Source: Scatophagus argus (lineage: Eukaryota; Chordata; Actinopteri; Scatophagidae). Taken from it: DNA of 64,000 nucleotides. This document shows positions 23,129 through 64,000 of this stretch, in pieces; position 1 is the first letter of the stretch; each line of letters opens with the position of its first letter. The stretch lies in assembly GCF_020382885.2 (NCBI RefSeq), contig NC_058515.1:5563223-5627222 (forward strand). Reading direction: 5' to 3'. The notes below the pieces were generated by a model. It was not told the origin of the DNA. It did not search any database and saw only the letters and a list, made by a program, of their open reading frames with translations. Both the position numbers and the translations under genes were made by a program.

Positions 23129-26100
23129 ATAAAAAAGTAACAGGTAGACTCAAAGCGTTACAATACATGCGACATTCACCCATTCAGAAACTGAATTGCT
23201 GGGCAGCAGCAATGCAGCACTTTCTATTCAGAGTGCCCTGTGATATAGTTTGTGAGTACCTGATAATTTCCTAAAAAGTTTTAAATGTTGGGTTTTTAGC
23301 CACTCTGAGGTAAAGCAGAAGCAGGACAACCCAAATAACAATCTTGGAAAATATTTTCAAAGACCAAACCGAGGGCACACTTCCGATCGCGATGCGTGAA
23401 ATTTTTTGACTTTCATGCTTGTTTTCGGACCAGAGAAGAAAAACATGGCATGAGACTGGTTTCACCTTTTCCGTGGCATTTCCTCTGGGTGATGCAAAGG
23501 AAAGCCCGGCTTCCTCAAAATTTTCAATCAAAAAGCAAATCGGTTTCCTCGTTTCCCTGTGAGACCCGCAGACACATGCCCAACTTGATTCTTTCACCGT
23601 AAGCTGTAAAATATGCATCGCGCTTAATGGGCTACAAAATGTCTTTGTTATTTTGATTATAATTAAAGGTAATGTGACTGAATTAATTTATATTTTAGAG
23701 ATATGAGTAAGTCGTGCTGCACCTGCCATTAATGTAGCACAGTCTGTTTTTTTTGGCTTCTCACTTCTTCACTAATTTTGCCCACACTGAGTCAGCACTT
23801 GCCAAATTGCCAGGTTAAAGAAGGATCGGCGCCCTCTCTGTCTGTTAGGCCACGAATTGGGGACAAGAAAGATGATCCTCTGTACACTCTTCTTTATTTT
23901 GTTTTTTTTTGAGTGTGTATACTCATCTGCTTCTGCTTATCTCTTCATCAATAATGTTCGGTACAAATTGTCTCATGAGGTTGCAGCACAAATATGTCAC
24001 CACCTGTTGTAGATATCCGGTCTTCTGTTACTAGCATCTAAACAATCAACTGAAAAGAGAAAAAAAATAATGTGACATTTCCACCATTTATGATCACTTT
24101 AGATCTCTCTTTGGTCCGATGACTTAAGAAACAGCTGGTGGTGTTACATCTGAGTCCGTCTGTGGTTGCTGGTAGCTCATTGGTTAGGGTGACAGTTTAT
24201 TGACTACAGATCAACCTCACAACAATTTGTAATGTTTCTTTTCCACTTAAACATAAATAGAAAATTTTTCAAATAAGCTGAGTCTCATTACCACCTCTGT
24301 TGTGCACTTGAGCCCACAACCCAATCATCAAATACCACAGTTAAGCAGTTAAGTTTAATTCAGAGTTGCTTTTACTGGGTTTACTGAAATGATAAGAGTG
24401 CAATAAAGTGATGAAGCTTGATGTGGAATTGGGAGGTATACACCAAAAAGACCAAAAAATAAAATGTTATACCAAAATCAGAACATTTCTGTACTCATTT
24501 CAGCATTGAAACACATTTTAACAATTGCTTTAATTACGTCCAAACTCTGTTCAATAACCGGCCTGCTGAAAGTGAAATCACAGGTAACAGTTGGGTGGTT
24601 CATGCTTCAGTGCATTTAGATCATCGTGTGTGACAATGTGGTGGAGATTCAGATTTCACAGTAATCAAGATCTGCATATTGCTAGAGAGTTAAACAACAC
24701 CGACAAAGATTCTTGACGAGATGAACCGAAATGCAAAAAAAAAGCTTGAGGGGCTGCCTGTAATATAACAGTCTGGCGGCGCGTATAGGATGCCAGCTTC
24801 TACAGAGAACATTATTGGCTACATATTAAAAAATGACTGTTATTACAGCTTCACTCTGGCCAGATACATTTGGCACCCTGAAATAGGAGACTGGAGATAT
24901 AAAAGCTGGTATGCTTTTTAATGTTCATCCAATGAGACTTAAAATACCCTCAAATCAGCTGCAATTAACAGTCTGCAGTTCAGCCTCCCACTCAGAGTGT
25001 CATTTCTTCTCCACAGCAAAATAGGAGTATGGCTGCCAAAAAAAATGCATTCTCATCCAGATATTTACAGGACACACAGGAGAAAATGGCTTCAGGATAG
25101 GCTATGGGGGTGCTGAATGCAAGGATAGATGGATAGATAGAGATAGCACTGTAATACAGTCAGACTTCCTGCAGATGGCAACACATCAGCATATTTTCCC
25201 CAGCAACAAACTACACTCTCACTCAAACTGCTCATGTAAAGAAAAAGCCAAGTCATCGAGTTTATGTGAATTTTCTGAAGTTTTTCAGCACATTTTCAGT
25301 GCTGATCACAAAACGCGGTAAGGTAGATGTGACATCTGCTGCGCTGTCATCCATTGTCAAATTGGACACACTCCAGCACGCTGAAAAAGAAAAGGACATA
25401 CTCTGCCAATCATTTGGATTGGTTTGAGTTTATACTGACAGATAAGTTGCAAGAAAGCCCCACTGATACATGAACAAGGTTAGTGATGATATGAACACAC
25501 TTGTATGCTCTCAAAACAGAGGTGTTTTTTCTTTCTTTAACAGTGTCTATAGCTCTGAGGACACTGTGTCCATCATCAGGGATGTGATTTTTTTTCCCCT
25601 TGATTCATCGGGAAATCCTGCCAGTTGGAAGTTCTCCCAGTCATTACTAACAAGCCTCTCATAGCTCTTCATTTCCTGATTTCTTTTATATTTTCTCCAT
25701 AACATCCTTGTATTGTGTAAAAGCTGAATATTTGGTATTGTGGTTAGTCTCTGCAGACCCCCTGATTGACAGAGTTCAGACATCACCACTTCCACTGGCA
25801 GCCATGTTGTCTTCATCAGTCCATGGCTGTTGCTAAGTAACTTGGAAATGTCTGTGCCAGCTGTCAGCATCTCACAGGGTACATATTTACAAATGGTACT
25901 TTTTACAGCTGTGATTGAAATGCGGACCCGTAGTTCAACCTCACTGGAGTATAGTCTAAAAACAGTGGGAAGTAAATGGCATTTTCCAATGAAATTATGC
26001 AAGTTAACAAAGGAGGCATTTTATGGAAAAAATGTTAAACTACTTTTCTGCAGGGGTTCCACGCTGTCTGCAAAGACCACCCTGCCTTTGAGCAAGGCAC

Positions 26101-26169
26101 TATATCACTATTACCTTATTGCTTTGCTGCTCTGAAACATGATCAGTGAAGAAAATCAAAAAATCAAGG

Positions 26170-26190
26170 TTTTTTTTTGGGGGGGGGGGG
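26170..26190. repeat. Homopolymer junction T9G12
   Basis: Nine T followed directly by twelve G. Unusual in AT-rich surroundings and liable to sequencing or assembly error. Confidence 0.85.
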
Positions 26191-26739
26191 TAGTATATAA
26201 GTATAACCAGCAGTGAATATTTGAAAATAAATAAATAAATCAGGGACTATAGTGAAAAAACTAAAGCAGTCAAGATTACTTGTGTGTGTAATATGTGTTA
26301 TTTCAATTTAACTTGAGTAAAAAAATGTATTTATTTTGTTCTTTTTTATGTACAAAGGGGCGGATTCTATGAAGGGAAATCTACGTGTGTGTCAGGTGAA
26401 ACAAAATAGGGATGTGGCTCTATTGTCAAAATAATGTGGCAGCCCCTGCAGCTACCATGTGATCATCACCTGCAGAACTGGAGGTTCCAGAGACATACAG
26501 AAAGAGGATATGTGTGCATACAAATGTTTGTCAACAGTTTAATAGACTTGGGCTACTTTGGAGGGGAGTTGTTTTGGACTCTAGCCTGCCTGGGGGAATA
26601 TAGCACTTCGTTCGTTCCCTTGTTAATTTTCTATGAGCCCTTTGGAATAATCACTATCTTTAACACCACTAAGAACAGTAAAACTTCTCAAAAAACAAGA
26701 AGTAACTGAAAGTAACTGAAGAAACTGACATACAGTATG

Positions 26740-28228
26740 AGTGAACGTAGGGCTTGTGGGGCCCCCGGCGTTCTATCTTCAGTCTGCTTGAATCTTGTCT
26801 GGCAGGATGTGAAGAACAAACACAATCCCTGCACCTGCCGCTTACGAACCTGGAGGAAACGCGGTCACCAGTCGAGGCTCGGAAAAAACCGAGGACAGCC
26901 GAAAGTAAAACGAACCCCCTCCCTCCCAAATTCTCCTCCTTTAGTCGTGGTGCAAGCAGCCATGTTGCCGCGAGCTTGTTCCGGTATCAGGGCAGGATCG
27001 TGCGCATAGACTGCATTCGGGCGCAGCTCCTCATCTCTCTCCCCCTGTCGCCCGTGACACGCACCGTCTAACAAGAAAGCCCCAGTTTACCGATAATGGA
27101 TTTTACAACTTGATGATTCCTCCTTCTGTCGGCTGGTCACGGGGAAAAAAATTGCAGTCGGTGTTCCGACAGGACGAACTGGTATATCGCCACACTGCAG
27201 TGCAGCAGTGGTGAACGACCTTATTCCAATCACGCAACACAAGGAAGAGCGCCGGTGATTTCCGTGGATTTTGAGTTTTGTGGGTCGCTCTGTGGCAGTC
27301 ACCGCCGCTGCGGCCGCAGAGGGATAAGCTAACTAGCTAGCTTTGCTTCGAAAGAAAAACTGAATTAGCTAGCTACATGGGCTAATATTGGTCAGCCAGA
27401 AAGCTAGCGCGACAAATTAATTCGTGTTTCTCACTTGCCATGTGACCATTTTACGTGGTGCTGGTTTTTATTTTTCCGGATACCCTACCCTGGATATCTC
27501 ACTGGGAACATTTTTGAATTGTTTTGTGTGAGTTGGGAAGGTCGAGACCTCATCGGGAATAACTTTGGCCTGAAAGTTTGTAACTTAGACCACGGACCTG
27601 GTTTCAAAGCTGAAAGGAAACATCTCTGCCACGAAGAGAGAAAACGGGCATCGACGCGGCGTTATGAAAACGACGCTGGATAAACATTTACTCTAGATTT
27701 CTGCGACATTTGGGGCTTCCTCAAACGTTAGTTAGCAAGCTTACAGGTTAGCATGCTAGCCACCTAATTGCACCTTGTCTTGTTCAATACAACCGTTGCC
27801 CAACTTTTTCTCAAGCTAGCCCAAGTAGCTAGCTGTCCAAGACGTCACGGCATCGAGTTGGTAGCTCGCCGGTCACCATCGACGTTGATAAATGTTAGTT
27901 GGGAACTGAATGTTTTCACACCCAGGCAGAAGCTAATTGAGACATTTGCTTTTTCCTGTTTTGCGCTTGTTGACAAACATGGGACGTGCGGTTGCTGCTA
28001 GCTAGTTTCTAGCTAGCTGGCTAACTCGGCTAGCCGCTGATGTGGGATTCAACTTGTTGATTCACAGGCTTTTTTTGTCGATCTGCTAGCTGGCTAGCAC
28101 TGGACATCTGTTGAAATTTCCCTCTACCTTCAACTAGACAGGTTTTAAATGTACAATAGACACTGAAGAACCTTCCTTGTGTCACCGTTCCTTTCCCCTT
28201 TTTTTTGTCAACTTGAAGTCTTTCAAAA
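26740..28228 (+). promoter_or_regulatory. mark2 5' region: CpG-rich promoter and leader
   Basis: CpG dinucleotides become frequent from about 26850 to 28000, against CpG-poor flanks (for example around 26950-27080 and 27290-27320). This is the expected promoter and 5' leader of mark2. No TATA box is evident, and the start site cannot be fixed. The stretch 27328-28098 carries at least 11 GCTAGC hexamers plus GCTAAC/GTTAGC variants. If the leader is unspliced, it contains upstream ATGs (27435, 27768). A pyrimidine tract and AG at about 28190-28219 could instead be an acceptor for a spliced leader. Confidence 0.6.
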
Positions 28229-60761
<32,533 letters not shown>

Positions 60762-63700
60762 GCAAGTCTCTCACTCTCCCTCTCTCTCTCACACACACAC
60801 ATACACACACAAACGCACACGCACACACTCTCACAGCTCCCCCAGACCCTCCCAGCTCATACCACAGATGATCATGCTTGCCACAAGAACCCAATGGTCA
60901 AAAAGAGAAAAGGAGAGATAAAGCAATTTATTGGCTCTGAATCCTTCTACCACAACTAGATCAAAGGGGCCACAACAACTTTTTTATTTTAGTGGGAAAA
61001 AGCAACTTTTCAGTTACCTATTCATCACACAGTGACAAAATCCTAGCACGCAGTAGTGACCTAGTTTCCAGTTTCCTAATTACTCCCTCCCCCCGACAAA
61101 AAAATCGTGAAATCGATCCAAGAGGTGGATTTTCATCCCCAAAGAGAGTGTGTATTATTTAACACAAACTGCTTTGCTTTGCAAATAGCCATCTCAGACA
61201 CACATTCACAGGAGCAAAGATGAAATGTTACCATAACAGTTTCTGTATCTTATTTATTCTCAAATATTTTATCCTTTTTGAGTTTAAAATTGTCTTAAAT
61301 TCAGCTAAAATCGTCTCCTTCAGTGCGTGATCTACACGAAAAATGGATGATATGCACTGGTGGTCAGATTGTCTTACCTGTGAAAATTCTACCCTTGTAT
61401 TCCATCATTTTGTTAATATTGGGTAGCATACGTACAGTTTGAGTAACATAAGCAATTTAAATCTGCATTAAAACTCTTGATACAGTTTTTCCTCTCATTT
61501 GCAAACAGAACCAGGAAGTAAATTTAGCATAAATGTAGCCACAAAGAGGCTGCGTGACACTGTATCATCTGAAGACAAGAAATGCTTTGTTGAGTTGCCT
61601 TTGTGATATCAGTTTCTCAAAGAGGTGCTTTTCTGAATATTGACCTATATTGACCTATATATTTAACACTATAACACCACCATGGTGAGATGTCCAACAT
61701 TTCTAACACCAGTTATTATAGACTCACTAGTTACTTAGCAACAGCCCGGAAGCAGGTTGTGGAGCTCAGAAAGCTGTGCAAGCTAAACTCGGTGCAAACA
61801 CATTGACATATCGTCTTTGGTCGATCATTCAAACCTCACATTTACCCAGCGGACCATAACTGAAAAGTTAGAGCTTTGAGAACAAGAAGAGCAGGTTTTG
61901 CACTGAACCTCTGCCAGACCAGAGATTTTTTTAACTACTTTTGTTTCCTGGCAGGAAAAACAAAAAATAAAAGAATCACATTCAGAGAAGAGGCATTTAT
62001 GAAAGAGCTGGGATTAGGTTTCCACATGCAAAGGATTCAATGGCTGATAAACTGTGTGCAGGCCACCCTTAAACTGTAAACATGGTTACTGTGCTGTACG
62101 TCTCCCTTCTTAGTCAAAGAAATCAAATAAATAAAACAAACAAAAAGCTGAATGAGACAGCATTTTCTAGAAACTTTCTGTTGACATTAGAGGATAAGGG
62201 ATATACTTGCTATCTCACAGATTATGCAAAGAAAAAATATATTTAAAGGAAAAGAAACACGTTATTCAGTATCTAAAATTTGATTTGGGCTCATATGCGC
62301 ACACACACACACACGTATACATACATACATACACATAGTTCCTCGAATCAACCACAGTTTCATCATCAGATTGTCCAGGCAGATTGTCCCTTTAACAACT
62401 ATTGATTCATAAAGTTGCCTCTCTGAGCTTCACTCACCTGCATAGTCTACCTGTGCTGGTGGGCTATGAATGCAAGTGGTTGAAGAAGACAGGCGGTTAA
62501 ATGTTTTGTTTACATCATTAAAACACATCTTTTTTAAAAAAGGTGCTCTAGGAGAATATGCAGCTTTAATAGTTGTGCTGATGCATGTTTCTGTGAAAAT
62601 GTATTTGTGTTATATTGTCCCCCATTTGGTTTTCTGACATGATGTGTTTGTGAACAAAAGGATTTTCCCTGGCTTGTCCTTTGTTAAGAAAAAGAAAGTT
62701 TTCCCTCAGCCTTTGTTTTTTTTGTGTGTGTGTTCTCAAAGCTCATTAAGTGTTCTCTCTCTCAGCTTCAATCTGCTGTGTAAGCCCACCTCAGTTATGA
62801 AGTTGCCTGGGAAAACCCTGTATACCCCCATATACTGTGATGCTGAATGAATGAAATGAAGTCATGACCTGAATGTGGCTTGTTGGTCATTCGTGTGAAC
62901 TGTGTATGTGTGTGTTTGCTGTCTTTGTGCTCGGATTGTGTGTGTTGCTTTGTTGTCCAGCTCAGCTGCTTTACAGTGTCTGTTTCGAGGGCTACTTTGA
63001 TAATTTGTGCTTGTTGCCCTGCCAGGCATGTGTCACAGTACAGGGTGGAAGGTCTGTGAATATGTTCCTCAGCTACCTTAAATACTGTCTGAGACTGAGC
63101 TGATATGCCATTTGCACAGAGACCCCCACCCTTTTGTGACAGTTGTTTAGTGAAAAAAGCCCCCCGCAAATGTCAGGCTAAAATTCCAGCAGAGCAAATG
63201 TCAAGGTGGCCCTCTGGCTGTATGTAGTTTTGTCTGCGCTATGTTGAAGTCTCATTCTGTTGCATGCGTCGTTCAGCAGTGAGCTTGGGCTGTTCAGAAC
63301 CTGGTTGGGAACGCTGGAGAGAAGGTACCGCTCCAACACGTAGACTGTACCCTGAATAAGGATTAGGCACCTTTCTCAGAACATAGTCTGTGCCCCGAAG
63401 CCCCACCTATTCCTGTTCTTATCCAGCTGTCCCCCAAATACCCTTCTGAAAAACTTGTCAGATGCCGTTCTCATGAATTTACATTAGGTTAACCAACATG
63501 TTTTACTGCATCAGCATTCATGTACAGCAATGAAGCAAGTGATGCTGCACACAGGCAGCTGCACCTTTTTATAAAGTTGAGGTGTAGTCTGCTGTACATG
63601 CGTAAAGTATGCCTAGCATAAAAATCATGCAGCTGCAACATGAAGATGCGTCCACATCATATCACACCTCTTTCTAACATGCGTTCTTTAGATACAGGCC

Positions 63701-63901
63701 ATCTGTCACTGGTCTTTTAATTAAACTTCACAGAAATTCTTTCATATGTTGAAACAAGTTAGAAAATGTTACAGCTATTTTCCTCACGGCAAGAAAAAAT
63801 TTCTCGCAAACAACGGTCATCTTCATAACTATAATATATCTGTGGTCCCCACATATCTGCCTGATCCAGCCTTTCTTTCCTTGCATCTGTATTCATAGGA
63901 G

Positions 63902-63940
<39 letters not shown>

Positions 63941-64000
63941 TGATTTGGGTATATTTCATCCTCAGTGCACAACTTTAAAACATCCACATCAAATGAAAGC
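60762..64000 (+). other. mark2 intron running off the window
   Basis: Starts with the GC donor at 60762. No downstream MARK2 exon (expected to encode a VPxASPSAH-type segment and then the KA1 domain) is present up to 64000. Contains small CA/TG runs near 60788-60830 and 62300. No other gene was recognised. Confidence 0.65.
63905..63938. repeat. (TG)17 microsatellite
   Basis: Pure 34-base TG run in the final mark2 intron, close to the window edge. Confidence 0.95.

Larger units (their letters stand above)
22531..26740. other. Intergenic between the kelch gene and mark2
   Basis: 4.2 kb, AT-rich, with no supported gene. It contains a 31-base palindrome (23098-23128), a T9G12 run (26170-26190) and short GATA-type repeats (25126-25145). 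Open frames are short and without domains. Confidence 0.5.

Noticed and set aside
25547..26002. Minus-strand frame of 151 codons in the intergenic region
   Set aside because: No recognisable domain, no supporting splice pattern and ordinary AT-rich composition. I could not support it as a gene.

Overview
This is a 64 kb window of nuclear DNA from a ray-finned fish, most likely a percomorph teleost. Genes are split into many short exons with GT-AG introns. The DNA between them is AT-rich, full of CA/TG and TC microsatellites, and carries dispersed elements typical of teleosts (a hAT transposon, a LINE 3' end, MITE-like repeats). I rebuilt the exons by hand from splice sites and reading-frame continuity. 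In every gene model the exon phases close exactly.

Layout from left to right. (1) 1-7338, plus: the 3' part of hspa12b, an atypical HSP70-family ATPase; its 5' exons lie outside the window. (2) 7650-12620, minus: complete cct7, the eta subunit of the TRiC/CCT chaperonin, 12 coding exons, 546 aa, tail-to-tail with hspa12b. (3) 14743-16583, minus: a three-exon, 345-aa rhodopsin-like receptor that lacks several hallmark residues and has a long charged third intracellular loop; I cannot assign it to a named family. (4) 17787-21910, plus: a 13-exon, 564-aa kelch-repeat protein with an unrecognised N-terminal domain and a basic linker. (5) 22514-26750: intergenic, no gene seen. (6) About 26740-64000, plus: mark2, a MARK/Par-1 polarity kinase, from a CpG-rich 5' region through a 17.6 kb first intron to the end of the spacer exon at 60761. 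The 3' exons, including the KA1 domain, are beyond the window.

The genes do not form a pathway. Two encode chaperone-type proteins, one a receptor, one a kelch scaffold and one a microtubule-affinity-regulating kinase. Teleost gene neighbourhoods of this kind reflect inherited synteny, not operons. I found no CRISPR array, tRNA or rRNA gene, and no clear novel multi-gene system. The most interesting items are the atypical receptor, a dense cluster of GCTAGC/GTTAGC motifs in the mark2 5' region (and more weakly near cct7), a (TG)17 repeat standing in for the polypyrimidine tract of an hspa12b splice acceptor, a GC-AG intron and a tandem CAG acceptor in mark2, and a hAT deletion derivative with perfect 8-bp target duplications.
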